NCBI GenBank assembly: GCA_019058425.1
Contig: JAHPYZ010000037.1
Span: 1 to 43,877, forward strand
Source of the DNA: Promethearchaeota archaeon
Lineage (GTDB): Archaea; Asgardarchaeota; Lokiarchaeia; Sigyniarchaeales; SOKP01
DNA length: 43,877 nt
Direction of reading: 5' to 3'
Part shown: one piece after another, positions 35,643 to 43,877 of the stretch
How the letters are laid out: each line of letters begins with the position of its first letter
Numbering within the stretch: position 1 is the first letter of the stretch
The notes under the pieces: model-generated
Database searches by the model: none
Seen by the model: only the letters and a program-made list of their open reading frames with translations
Told to the model about the DNA's origin: nothing
Made by a program: the position numbers and the translations under genes

Positions 35643-38375
35643 TTGTTTATGTTTAATCTTAAAGATTTTGAGAATAGTTCGATTCTCGAAAAAGTGGATA
35701 AACTCAACAAATATTTAATTAAAAATAAAATAGAAAAAGCAAGAAAAATAGTAGAAGAATTTCAAGCTTTATTAGATCAACAAGACTATGTTGTACAAAT
35801 AACATATATTTTAAGTATTCTAGCAGAAAATCAAATCGAACTCATCAATGAAAGCATATTTGGAAAAGTCGAGACATTTCTTCGCTCTAGGAATGTAAAG
35901 CTAAGGTTAAACTCATTAATTATTATTGGGTTTTATCTGATTGCTAAAAAAAGTTTACCTAAAGAAAGTTTCTCTAATTTTGTTGAACTTTTAATAGATA
36001 AATCTGATGATGTCAGAGACAATGTTCACTATTTTCTTTTAGAATTGATTAAGAAAAGTCCAGAATTGGCTTACTCCATTCTAAATATTGTATTCGAAAG
36101 TCTTCAAATAGAAAAAAAGAATGAAAATATTGTATCTTTATTAAACTATATTGAATACTGTGAGGATTTAGAATTCGATGAACTATATATTTTTAGAAAT
36201 ATCGCAATATTACTAATTACCACCTATGATGAAGAAAGTACATCTAAAATCTTCAGTAAGCTAATAGACTTGTTAGAGAAATTTTTCCCACTGATTGAAA
36301 AATCTGATTTAGACAGAAAAAATGCAAATAATTTAATAAAAGCATTAGAAAATCAATTTTTAATGAAAAGACATAATTATACAGTACTGAGTAAAGATAG
36401 AAATATAAAACTAAAAGAATACTTGAAAAGGTTTGAAGAATCAAAACATAAGGAAAAAAAAATCTATTTTTATTCAAAAACTAAAGAAGATATTATTTAT
36501 ATCTATGAGCTAGAAAGAGATAAATTAAAAGAATTCTTTGAGGGAAATTTAAAAATATCTAATGAAAAATTAAGAAAAACTTTTTCACAGGTTATCGATA
36601 ATAATTCTGAACTTAAGAAATTTATCAAAACAATGAATAACTTAAAGATTATCAATGGATATTATTCTGATATTGGTTTCTTTTATCCGTATGCTTATAT
36701 AAAGTCTAAATTTGAAGAAGATTTAACTAATGATGGAGTTATTAATCTAAAGAAATTTAACTTTCTTCCTGAGAAATTCATCAATAAAATCATTAATGAT
36801 ATTGCCAAAGTGACAAACCAAAAATTCCTAATCCATAAAGATCATGAAACCCTATCGTCATTAAAACGAATTAGGGACCAAATTAATTCTGAAGCCGCAA
36901 AGAAAAGTGTGATAGAACTGAAATCATATAGAGAGATGTTGATAGGAGAAGATTTCATTAAACTAATAAAAAATTTACCTCAAGAATATCTTACGAGATT
37001 TCGTAAAGGAACACAGTGGTTAACTAATCTAGGCAAGCAAAAAGTTGCAAACGAGATTCAGAATTCAAAAATCGTTGGATTTTTTGATATTTTTAAAATC
37101 TCAGAGAGATTAAATATTGGACATCTACTTTTAATGGATGTTTTTGATCAATTTGTTGATTATAGAAGTGGGATTTGGGACAAAAATAAAGAAATTTTTT
37201 ATTATTCTAAATTCTTAAAAGAAAAGATAAGTGAGATAAGTAAAATTGCGGATGAGAATGAAAAACTTGTACAAATAATTGAAATTTCTAAGAGCTTGAA
37301 TATTGACAAGAGTCATATTTTATCTAAGATTGATGAAAACTTACAACTTATAGCAGAAGAGATAAAACAAAAAGAAAAAATAAAAATAAACGAATATCTT
37401 GAGAAGACCGGAATGGAAATAAATGATTTTTTAAAGTATATTGATGATTTAGGGATTTCTTATTTTAAAAAATCTGAAATTTTAATCTTTAACCCTGAGA
37501 AAATAGAGGAAGCTAAGAATGATATCAAATATATGCTAATTGATAAATCTAAGTCTGAGGATTTTATATCCTTAGGCAATTATGATATTACTTCAAGTTT
37601 GATTGAGGATTTGATTAATGATTTATTAGTAGATGAAAAATTAAAGGGGATATTTTATGAAAGTGAGGGAGAAGTTCTTTTTTATACAGAACGAGGCATT
37701 CGTAATCTCATCTTAGAAAACAGTTTTCTTTTTTCTTTTAATGATTTATTTTATGGTAAAGACTTAAATAACTCAGAAATTGATTTTATCAGAGAAATTT
37801 TTGATGATTTAGTTAAAAATAGAAAACTAAGAGGTAATTTTGATGAAGAGAATTTAACTTTTTCCAGCGATGAAGTCTTGTTTGCAAAAGACTATAACAC
37901 TGTTCTGTTTGAATTCGAAAAAATGGTAAATAATTATATTAAGATATTTGAGACTGAATTTCAAAAAATAAAGAAAATATTAACTAAGAAAGAAGAAAAT
38001 ATTTATCCACAAGAGATAAAGATTATTCAGGAATCCATTGATAAAATAAATGAAAAATACATCAATTGGAGAAATGGTTTGGACTCATTTATTCGTAGAA
38101 CTAATAAAAAACTATTAAAAGATCAAGGTATAAGTGTAAAACGATATAAAGAACTCTTTTCAGAAGAAAAAAAAGCCGATATAAAAGTATTAGAAGAAGA
38201 TCCAGAAGTATATGAACTATTTAATAACTTTAATGTTTGGATAAAAAGAATTAATAAACTTGAGTTAAAATATCCAAATGTAATATTTTACCAGAAACGA
38301 TTAGCTAACAATCCGGATGATAAAGAATCCAATAGTAAATTAAATGAGCTTTTAATAGAATTAAATTTGGTTTAA
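35643..38375 (+). CDS. Large HEAT-repeat / tandem winged-helix scaffold protein
   Basis: A 910-residue soluble protein. Residues about 1-260 are helical repeats of HEAT type; the rest is a chain of small winged-helix-like units, each with helix-helix-strand-strand order such as SSLIEDLINDLLVDEKLKGI followed by YESEGEVLFYTERGI, and NSEIDFIREIFDDLVKNRKL followed by GNFDEENLTFSSDEVLF. The two-unit end recalls the winged-helix repeats of eukaryotic UFM1-ligase UFL1 (L-I-x..L-V-x-S-G-R-L-R-G), a likeness I only note by eye. No enzyme motif. TTG at 35643 starts the longest frame, but ATG at 35649 is likelier. Overall charge is basic and Lys/Glu-rich. It follows the HAD phosphatase gene. Confidence 0.7.
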   Translation: MFMFNLKDFENSSILEKVDKLNKYLIKNKIEKARKIVEEFQALLDQQDYVVQITYILSILAENQIELINESIFGKVETFLRSRNVKLRLNSLIIIGFYLIAKKSLPKESFSNFVELLIDKSDDVRDNVHYFLLELIKKSPELAYSILNIVFESLQIEKKNENIVSLLNYIEYCEDLEFDELYIFRNIAILLITTYDEESTSKIFSKLIDLLEKFFPLIEKSDLDRKNANNLIKALENQFLMKRHNYTVLSKDRNIKLKEYLKRFEESKHKEKKIYFYSKTKEDIIYIYELERDKLKEFFEGNLKISNEKLRKTFSQVIDNNSELKKFIKTMNNLKIINGYYSDIGFFYPYAYIKSKFEEDLTNDGVINLKKFNFLPEKFINKIINDIAKVTNQKFLIHKDHETLSSLKRIRDQINSEAAKKSVIELKSYREMLIGEDFIKLIKNLPQEYLTRFRKGTQWLTNLGKQKVANEIQNSKIVGFFDIFKISERLNIGHLLLMDVFDQFVDYRSGIWDKNKEIFYYSKFLKEKISEISKIADENEKLVQIIEISKSLNIDKSHILSKIDENLQLIAEEIKQKEKIKINEYLEKTGMEINDFLKYIDDLGISYFKKSEILIFNPEKIEEAKNDIKYMLIDKSKSEDFISLGNYDITSSLIEDLINDLLVDEKLKGIFYESEGEVLFYTERGIRNLILENSFLFSFNDLFYGKDLNNSEIDFIREIFDDLVKNRKLRGNFDEENLTFSSDEVLFAKDYNTVLFEFEKMVNNYIKIFETEFQKIKKILTKKEENIYPQEIKIIQESIDKINEKYINWRNGLDSFIRRTNKKLLKDQGISVKRYKELFSEEKKADIKVLEEDPEVYELFNNFNVWIKRINKLELKYPNVIFYQKRLANNPDDKESNSKLNELLIELNLV

Positions 38376-38383
38376 AAATCTTT

Positions 38384-38665
38384 TTATCGATGATCTTTAA
38401 TTTGGGAAAGTGTTTTATCAATATCTATTTTTTCATTTGTTATAATCTTATATGTTTTAGGATTAGTTATTCCGTTCAATGTTAGAATTCCCTCTTCTTC
38501 AAGGCATTTCAAAGCTCTCCAAATGAAATTAATCTTAGAGCGATTTGAAGATTTAATATTAATACACCTTCTAATTCTTTTAGTATTTACAAGGGTTACA
38601 TTATTATCTATTAATTTATTTATCGCTTCAAGTGTTTCTTTTAAGTTATCAAGAAAAAAATCCAT
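38384..38665 (-). CDS. Small winged-helix-like protein
   Basis: A 93-residue basic protein with helices NLKETLEAINKLIDNN and RSKINFIWRALKCLEEEG, then a beta-wing ILTLNGITNPKTYKII, the layout of a single winged-helix DNA-binding domain. It could be a stand-alone transcription factor or an adaptor. It is convergent with the scaffold gene (8-base gap) and has about 190 bases of upstream spacer. No close family recognised. Confidence 0.55.
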   Translation of the reverse strand: MDFFLDNLKETLEAINKLIDNNVTLVNTKRIRRCINIKSSNRSKINFIWRALKCLEEEGILTLNGITNPKTYKIITNEKIDIDKTLSQIKDHR

Positions 38666-38858
38666 TTCTAAAAGAGCTCCATCTTAGTAAGATATGATTA
38701 GAAATACTCTCCTCATTTAAATTATTAATCTAAAAAGATAAATTCATTCTAGTGAGTATTATAAAATTATACCTCGAACCTTATAAACCTTTCTTACTAG
38801 ATTCAAAAAGATTAATTCGAAAGATTTTATACCCAAATTTGTAATTCAGCATATTATT

Positions 38859-40463
38859 TTAATGACGGAATACTCTTTTTCCACAGAATACTAAAGCACA
38901 TTCCAATTCATCAGCACGCTTAATTACAGCTTCATCTCTAATGGATCCTCCCGGATTAATAATTGCTTTTGCCCCAGCCTCTACTGCTACCTCTAAACCA
39001 TCAGGAAATGGAAAAAAGGAATCAGTTCCCATAACAGAATTCTTTAATTCATCCTTATGGCCGAATTCTATTGCTTTTTGAATGGCTAGTTTAACTACAT
39101 GAACTCTACTTTGTTGTCCAGCACCAATTCCTATGGTATAAATTCCATCATCATAATATTGGACAAAACAAGCAGAATTCGATTTGGTCCATTTGGAAAT
39201 TTTATAAGCAAAAATCAGAGCTTCTTTTTCAGTATTATTCACTGTTTTCTTACTCACTACGTTCCATTCTTTAATAACAGATTTACTGTCATATTCTTGA
39301 ACAAGGATCCCTCCCAGTACACCTCTAATTTCAAGATTTTTATATATGTCATTCCTTTTCTCAAGAAAATCTCCAAATTCAAGGATAATCATGTTTTTTT
39401 TCTGTTTTAATATCTCTAGTGCTTCATTTTCAAAAGATGGTGCCATCAATACCTCTACAAATATTTTTTCTTTATTTACAATGAAGTCTGCTACATCTTT
39501 TGTTAATTCTCTATTAACTCCCCAAATACCTCCAAATGCAGACATTGGATCTGTGTTGAATGCTTTTTTTACTGAAATTAATTGATCTTTTTTGTCAATT
39601 GCTACACCATTAGGACTTGTATGCTTTAAGATTGCTGTTGTATAATGGTCTGAACCGAAATCTAAGAGAATTTGCATACAAGAATCGATATCTAAATAAT
39701 TATTAAAGGAAATTTGTTTTCCGCTAATTTTTTTTAAATTATGAAGACCATTTTTCACATAAGAATCTTTATAATAAGCTGCTTTCTGATCCCAATTTTC
39801 TCCATATCTACAATCTTCTACCTTTTCATAAATTTTTATTAGAGTATTTGGTGATATGGGGTCTGGATTGTAATATTTTTGGAGATAATTTGCAATTGCA
39901 GCATTGTAATCTGCCATAATTAAAAAAACTTCTTGAGCTAGGAGAATTCGTGTTTTTTCAGTAATGGCTCCTTTATTTTTTCTAAGCTCGGTAAGAATTT
40001 CATCATAATAATCTGGGCTTGGAACTACAATAACATCTGGAAAATTTTTTGCTGCTGCACGAATCATAGTCGGTCCACCGATATCGATTAGCTCCAATGC
40101 ATCATCAAGAACTATCCCTGGTTTTTCAATTGCTTCTTTGAATTGATATAAATTACACACTACCATATCAATTGGTTTAATATCATATTTGTTTGCATCT
40201 TCAATATCTTTCTGTAAACCTCTGCGATATAAAATTCCGCCTTCGATTTTTGGATGCAAAGTTTTAATTCTACCATCAAACATTTCTGGAGATTCCGTAA
40301 AGTCAGAAATTTTTGTAAATTTAATTCCATTTTTCTCTAAGAGAGTCCCAGTACCTCCAGTAGATAAAATCTCAACATTAAATTCGTCAATTAATACTTT
40401 TGCAAACTCTATTATCCCACTTTTTTCAAAAACACTAATAATTACTCTTTTTATAGTTTTCAT
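38859..40463 (-). CDS. purH: Bifunctional AICAR transformylase/IMP cyclohydrolase PurH
   Basis: A 534-residue enzyme for the last two steps of IMP synthesis. Residues 1-190 are the MGS-like cyclohydrolase domain (STGGTGTLLEK, KTLHPKIEGGILYRR). Residues 200-534 are the formyl-transferase with the catalytic Lys-His pair in LKHTSPNGVA (bacteria read KHxNPCG), NTDPMSAFGGI and the end SFFPFPDGLEVAVEAGAKAI and PGGSIRDEAVI. It uses 10-formyl-tetrahydrofolate, made by the FolD encoded here. Most archaea use PurP and PurO instead, so this is a bacteria-like solution. The NPCG change to SPNG is a known variant and does not suggest loss. Confidence 0.96.
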   Translation of the reverse strand: MKTIKRVIISVFEKSGIIEFAKVLIDEFNVEILSTGGTGTLLEKNGIKFTKISDFTESPEMFDGRIKTLHPKIEGGILYRRGLQKDIEDANKYDIKPIDMVVCNLYQFKEAIEKPGIVLDDALELIDIGGPTMIRAAAKNFPDVIVVPSPDYYDEILTELRKNKGAITEKTRILLAQEVFLIMADYNAAIANYLQKYYNPDPISPNTLIKIYEKVEDCRYGENWDQKAAYYKDSYVKNGLHNLKKISGKQISFNNYLDIDSCMQILLDFGSDHYTTAILKHTSPNGVAIDKKDQLISVKKAFNTDPMSAFGGIWGVNRELTKDVADFIVNKEKIFVEVLMAPSFENEALEILKQKKNMIILEFGDFLEKRNDIYKNLEIRGVLGGILVQEYDSKSVIKEWNVVSKKTVNNTEKEALIFAYKISKWTKSNSACFVQYYDDGIYTIGIGAGQQSRVHVVKLAIQKAIEFGHKDELKNSVMGTDSFFPFPDGLEVAVEAGAKAIINPGGSIRDEAVIKRADELECALVFCGKRVFRH

Positions 40464-40636
40464 AAAAAAATAATTTGATTCATTTTAGTTAATTAATAAC
40501 AATGTTAGGAAAAAAGAAAAGTTTACTACTGTTAAAACTTAATTAATAGAATTTTAATAAGTGAAAATCATGACACAAATGTATAAAAGCAATGTAAACA
40601 TAATTTTTAACCGAAATCAAATGAGGTAAATCTGAA

Positions 40637-41068
40637 ATGAGAATAGAAAAAAAAATTGAAATTAATCAAACTCCAGAGAGTCTGTATGAAATTGTTGCAG
40701 ATGGTGAAAAAGCTATAAGGTGGAATCCCACATTGAATGATGTAATTGAAAAAGAAGAGGGAAAAGAATATCTTTTAAAATCTAAAGTAGGTGATATTTT
40801 AATTGTAGGCACTGAAAGTGTTGAGAATGAACATATCACTTGGCATATGAAGAACAGCGACATGGATGCTATAGGTTATATCGTAGAACCAAAAGGAGAT
40901 ATGACTGAAGTAACAATATGGACGGAGTTTGAAAATAAAAAACTTAGAAAAGGTTATGAGAAAGTTGCAGATTTGGTTTTAAAAGGCTTAAAGAATTACG
41001 TCGATTTTGTTGAGGAAGGTGGAGATCCAGAAGACTTTGATAAAACACAACTTATGGTAAGTCCATAA
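40637..41068 (+). CDS. SRPBCC (START-like) ligand-binding protein
   Basis: A 143-residue helix-grip protein of the polyketide cyclase/dehydrase family: MRIEKKIEINQTPESLYEIVADGEKAIRWNPTLNDV (first strand, helix and W-x-P), then beta strands ending TEVTIWTEFEN and a long C-terminal helix KLRKGYEKVADLVLKGLKNYVDFVEEG. Such proteins hold a hydrophobic ligand in a cavity; the ligand is not known. Monocistronic between the purH and guaB genes, which run the other way. Confidence 0.8.
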   Translation: MRIEKKIEINQTPESLYEIVADGEKAIRWNPTLNDVIEKEEGKEYLLKSKVGDILIVGTESVENEHITWHMKNSDMDAIGYIVEPKGDMTEVTIWTEFENKKLRKGYEKVADLVLKGLKNYVDFVEEGGDPEDFDKTQLMVSP

Positions 41069-41116
41069 ATAATTCTAAATTCTTTTTTTTTTTCTTCAAT
41101 ATTCAATTTCACACGT

Positions 41117-42583
41117 TTAAAACTTTCCAATAAGATCATGTGGAGATGTTTCACGCTGCCCAACAATTGAAACAATTCCAAGTGAAACTTTTTTCATATC
41201 TTCAATAGAGCCCGCACCAGCATAGATCATTCCGTTAGCTAAACCTTCTTTTAAAGTTGCTAAAACTCCGGTGACATCTCCCACATAAGGTACATAGTCA
41301 CTAACACCTTCAGTTAACATTTTTGAGCCTTCTATATAACGATCTGCTATATAACCAGAGACTCTTGCGTCTTTACTACCCATACCACGGTAAATCTTTA
41401 CTTTTCTTCCCGCAATAGTATCTATAAAGCCAGGAGATTCATCTGTACCAGCAAAGAAATGTCCAGACATTATTAAATCTGCACCTGCTGCAAAAGCTTT
41501 TGGTAAATCTCCAGGTTTAGTGAAGCCTCCATCTGCAATTAACGACATCTTTGGATTATAATCTTGTATAGCATCGGCAACTTGCGCTGTAGCAAATAGA
41601 GTTGGAGCGCCTACACCTGTTTGTATTGATGTTGTGCATATTGAACCAGATCCCATTCCCACCTTTAAACCAATAAACCGTTCATTAAAATCACATTTAG
41701 AGATTAAATATTCAGCAGCTTGGTAGGTTCCAATATTCCCTAAAACAAAATCGGATTCCAATAGTTTCATTAACTTCATTGTACCTTCGATATCATCTTT
41801 CTTATAAAAATCGGCTACATCAATAAAGAAAATATCTACATATTTGTCAATCTCTTTTAATGAATTTTGAGCTTGAGAGGATTCTGGAAATTTAGGAGAT
41901 AACGCTAAAGCACACAATAAATGTCCTTCATCATCTTTTGAGGCGAATGGAAATTCTGGGGCTAAATCCTTTTTTGTGATTAAACCCTTTAAAAGACCAT
42001 CTTTGTCTATAACTGGTAGTTTTTCTTTACGTGATTCATATAAAATTCTCAGTGCTTCTTCCCTTGAAGCTCCGGGTTTGATAGAAATTACATCTTTAGT
42101 CATATAATCTTTAATTGCCCCGTTTTTTATATCATCTTCAAGGAAAGGAATATCACGTTTAGTGAAAATACCACATACTTTATTAGCCTCATTTACTACT
42201 ACAATTCCGCTAATATTATAATTATCCATCATATATTTTGCTTTAGAGACTTTCGCACTAGGATTGATTGTTGCTACATCGTCAATTACAAAAGATCTAG
42301 CTCTTTTAACAATTCTTACCATTTCTAATTGCCTTTCATAAGAACAGTTGCGATGGAGAACTCCTAAACCTCCTCGTAAAGCCATATTAATCGCCATATT
42401 TTCTTCTGTAACTGTATCCATAGCTGATGATAATATTGGAAGCTTAAGATTATATTTTTCTAAGTGTGATGAGATATTGACTTCCGAAGCTGAAAAATTC
42501 GTGAATCCCGGCAGAATTAGTACATCATCAAAAGTAGCAATAAGATCACTTGAATGGATTTTATCACGATAATAGTTCGACAT
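41117..42583 (-). CDS. guaB: IMP dehydrogenase GuaB
   Basis: A 488-residue enzyme oxidising IMP to XMP with NAD, the first step toward GMP. Seen: the TIM-barrel start FDDVLILPG, two CBS domains inserted at about 90-210 (SGIVVVNEANKVCGIFTKRDI and LPVIDKDGLLKGLITKKDL), the catalytic loop GSGSICTTSIQTG with Cys316, ADGGFTKPGDLPKAFAAGAD, and GMGSKDA with the C-terminal flap region VTGVLATLKEGL. The CBS pair is the usual nucleotide-regulated module of the family. PurH, encoded nearby, makes its substrate. Confidence 0.97.
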   Translation of the reverse strand: MSNYYRDKIHSSDLIATFDDVLILPGFTNFSASEVNISSHLEKYNLKLPILSSAMDTVTEENMAINMALRGGLGVLHRNCSYERQLEMVRIVKRARSFVIDDVATINPSAKVSKAKYMMDNYNISGIVVVNEANKVCGIFTKRDIPFLEDDIKNGAIKDYMTKDVISIKPGASREEALRILYESRKEKLPVIDKDGLLKGLITKKDLAPEFPFASKDDEGHLLCALALSPKFPESSQAQNSLKEIDKYVDIFFIDVADFYKKDDIEGTMKLMKLLESDFVLGNIGTYQAAEYLISKCDFNERFIGLKVGMGSGSICTTSIQTGVGAPTLFATAQVADAIQDYNPKMSLIADGGFTKPGDLPKAFAAGADLIMSGHFFAGTDESPGFIDTIAGRKVKIYRGMGSKDARVSGYIADRYIEGSKMLTEGVSDYVPYVGDVTGVLATLKEGLANGMIYAGAGSIEDMKKVSLGIVSIVGQRETSPHDLIGKF

Positions 42584-42762
42584 TTTAGTTTGCCTCGTTG
42601 AAGATTTTACTATATTCTTATTATAACATAAAAATAAACATTATAATATTAAAAATATTTGTATAATACCAAACTTTTAAATTTTTGCTATTGACGATTT
42701 AATTAGTCTTTCTAAACTATTTATGAGTATATAACTTCTAAAAAATAGGAAAAAATATAAAT

Positions 42763-43584
42763 TTAGACGGGGATATCCCGTTTATTGAAAATAATTACTG
42801 AAACCGTAGCTAATATTATTGTATAACTTGAGAGAAACACGATTTTTATAGGTAGTGCCTCCCAATTACTATTTACTAGAAGATTTGACATATCCGAATA
42901 GTAGAAAATACTGATATATTTAATACCTTCCATATTCTCGCCAAAACTACCCCAGAATTGACCGACTGCATAGAAAAAGATTATTACTCCAAAACTTAAG
43001 ACAAGCGATTTCTTGGTTTCCATGAATGTCGAGAAAAAGAAGCCTGTTGTGACAATACATAAGTTTAACAGGATCATAACCAAGAAAGCTGTTACAAATT
43101 CTGCCCATGGAACCTCATTGGGTGCGACAGTTGGCATAATCAAAATACCTAAAATTACGGCTAACATTACTCCCAACAGGATTATAACCGCACCTATAAT
43201 ATGATATAAATATTTTCCTAGAGAAAATTCCCATCTTTTAATGGGTTTTGATAGCATTAGATCAATTGTTTTATTATCAATCTCTTTCGGAATGTCTTGA
43301 GAGGCTTTTAGAATAAAATAAACACCAAAAAAGAACAATGACATCGAAAAAAGATAGATGTTCATTAAACCTCCAATAGTACTTAGTGAGTAGAATTCAC
43401 CTATCATCTGTCTTATTGCTTCCGGATAATTCTCTAGTAAAGCTTCGAAATCTTCAAAAAAGACAGGATCAAATATCGAAACAAACCACATATAAAATAA
43501 TCCCATTAATGTTGTATAGAGAATAATACCTTTCTTACTTGAAGTAAGTTCCTTCAGCATAATTTTAATTGAATTCAATTTCAT
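42763..43584 (-). CDS. ABC-2 type transporter permease
   Basis: A 273-residue membrane protein with six helices, an N-terminal amphipathic stretch MKLNSIKIMLKELTSSKKGI and the polar loop DIPKEIDNKTIDLMLSKPIKRWEF between helices 2 and 3, typical of ABC-2 permeases such as those for lantibiotic immunity or drug and polysaccharide export. Its ATG overlaps the TGA of the ATPase gene in the sequence ATGA, showing translational coupling. The substrate cannot be read from this. Next to it is the C-terminal part of the ATPase. Confidence 0.88.
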   Translation of the reverse strand: MKLNSIKIMLKELTSSKKGIILYTTLMGLFYMWFVSIFDPVFFEDFEALLENYPEAIRQMIGEFYSLSTIGGLMNIYLFSMSLFFFGVYFILKASQDIPKEIDNKTIDLMLSKPIKRWEFSLGKYLYHIIGAVIILLGVMLAVILGILIMPTVAPNEVPWAEFVTAFLVMILLNLCIVTTGFFFSTFMETKKSLVLSFGVIIFFYAVGQFWGSFGENMEGIKYISIFYYSDMSNLLVNSNWEALPIKIVFLSSYTIILATVSVIIFNKRDIPV

Positions 43585-43877
43585 GCCATTTCCCCTCCTT
43601 CTATTGTATCGTTTTTATAATATTGCATAAAAATGTTTTCTAACGTAGAGTGAGTAACCGAAATATCTCTTATAGGTGCCCCATCCCATTTTTTCTCGCT
43701 AATCTCATGTAACACTTTCCGAATTTGTTCTGGAGGGACTAGAAATTGGAGCTCGACATTGTAAGATTGTTCCACAATAGCTTCTGGAACTTCAGATGCT
43801 AGAAAGTCAGTAAAAGCTTCTAAACCTCTTGGAGTTTCAAAGATTAATTCAATATTTTTTAAATTCTTTGCTTTAAG
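43581..43877 (-). CDS. ABC transporter ATP-binding protein, C-terminal end (partial)
   Basis: The gene runs off the right edge. The visible 98 residues read from KLAKNLKNIELIFETPRG through the C-terminal helices LQFLVPPEQIRKVLHEISEK to HSTLENIFMQYYKND, the motif S/T-L-E-x-I/V-F that closes the long-tail ABC-2 ATPases (DrrA/CcmA type). Walker motifs lie beyond the window. An internal GTG at 43775 is not the true start because the frame stays open to the edge. It overlaps the permease start by 4 bases (ATGA). Confidence 0.8.
   Translation of the reverse strand, partial: LKAKNLKNIELIFETPRGLEAFTDFLASEVPEAIVEQSYNVELQFLVPPEQIRKVLHEISEKKWDGAPIRDISVTHSTLENIFMQYYKNDTIEGGEMA

Noticed and set aside
38859..40463. 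PurH as a broken transformylase because it lacks the NPCG motif
   Set aside because: The catalytic Lys-His pair is present and KHTSPNG is a variant known in other members; the length and remaining motifs are normal.
1..43877. tRNA genes and rRNA
   Set aside because: I looked for the T-arm pattern GGTTC-AANCC and for G+C-rich blocks and found none; a covariance-model search could still find an intron-containing or degenerate tRNA.

Overview
The window is strongly A+T-rich and gene-dense, with short intergenic gaps, frequent TTG start codons and no tRNA, rRNA or CRISPR array that I could find. The gene content points to an archaeon of the Asgard (Promethearchaeota) group, most likely Lokiarchaeia-like. 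Archaeal markers are a tRNA-splicing endonuclease (EndA), a PIN-KH ATPase, a DRG-type TGS GTPase and a Ski2-like helicase of an archaeal type. These sit beside eukaryote-like proteins: an actin-related protein, a Ras-like small GTPase with a long C-terminal extension, a longin-like small protein, a SIRT6/7-like sirtuin and a LIM-like zinc-finger protein. The taxonomic call is inference from gene content; no marker phylogeny was run.

Layout. Positions 1-5.5 kb: tail of an unknown gene, a hydrogenase-maturation protease, a four-PAS histidine kinase, then EndA overlapping a PIN-KH ATPase. 5.5-11.2 kb (all minus strand): an alpha-toroid protein, a sirtuin, an MFS transporter, a PHP phosphoesterase and an APC amino-acid permease split by a frameshift in a run of seven A's. 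11.2-17.0 kb (minus strand): a membrane-anchored coiled-coil protein, an AlkC/AlkD-like HEAT protein with a PfkB sugar kinase, and a coiled-coil protein next to a small GTPase. 17.3-21.4 kb: a nitronate monooxygenase-like enzyme, a LIM-like acidic protein, a flavin reductase-like protein, a ZIP metal transporter with its DtxR-like regulator behind a two-operator promoter, and an ECF transporter S component. 21.4-28 kb: a DnaJ-type zinc-finger protein, an unannotated 53-residue protein, a Ski2-like helicase, a six-helix membrane protein, and the DRG GTPase with a longin-like partner. 28-33 kb: FolD, a secreted membrane-anchored toroid protein, the actin-related protein with two inserted zinc ribbons, a CBS-pair protein and a ModE-like regulator. 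33-43.9 kb: an MBL-fold hydrolase, a PH-like membrane protein, a HAD phosphatase, a 910-residue HEAT/winged-helix scaffold, a small winged-helix protein, PurH, an SRPBCC protein, GuaB, and an ABC transporter (permease plus the C-terminal part of its ATPase) running off the window.

Functional links. FolD makes the 10-formyl-tetrahydrofolate that PurH uses to make IMP, and GuaB sends IMP to XMP, so one-carbon and purine nucleotide synthesis are partly local. ZIP and the DtxR-like gene look like a self-regulated metal-uptake unit. The actin-related protein, small GTPase, DRG-longin pair, LIM-like protein and coiled-coil proteins are candidate parts of the Asgard cytoskeleton/GTPase repertoire. 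The most striking single item is the actin fold whose subdomain 3 region is interrupted by about 140 residues with two complete four-cysteine zinc ribbons.
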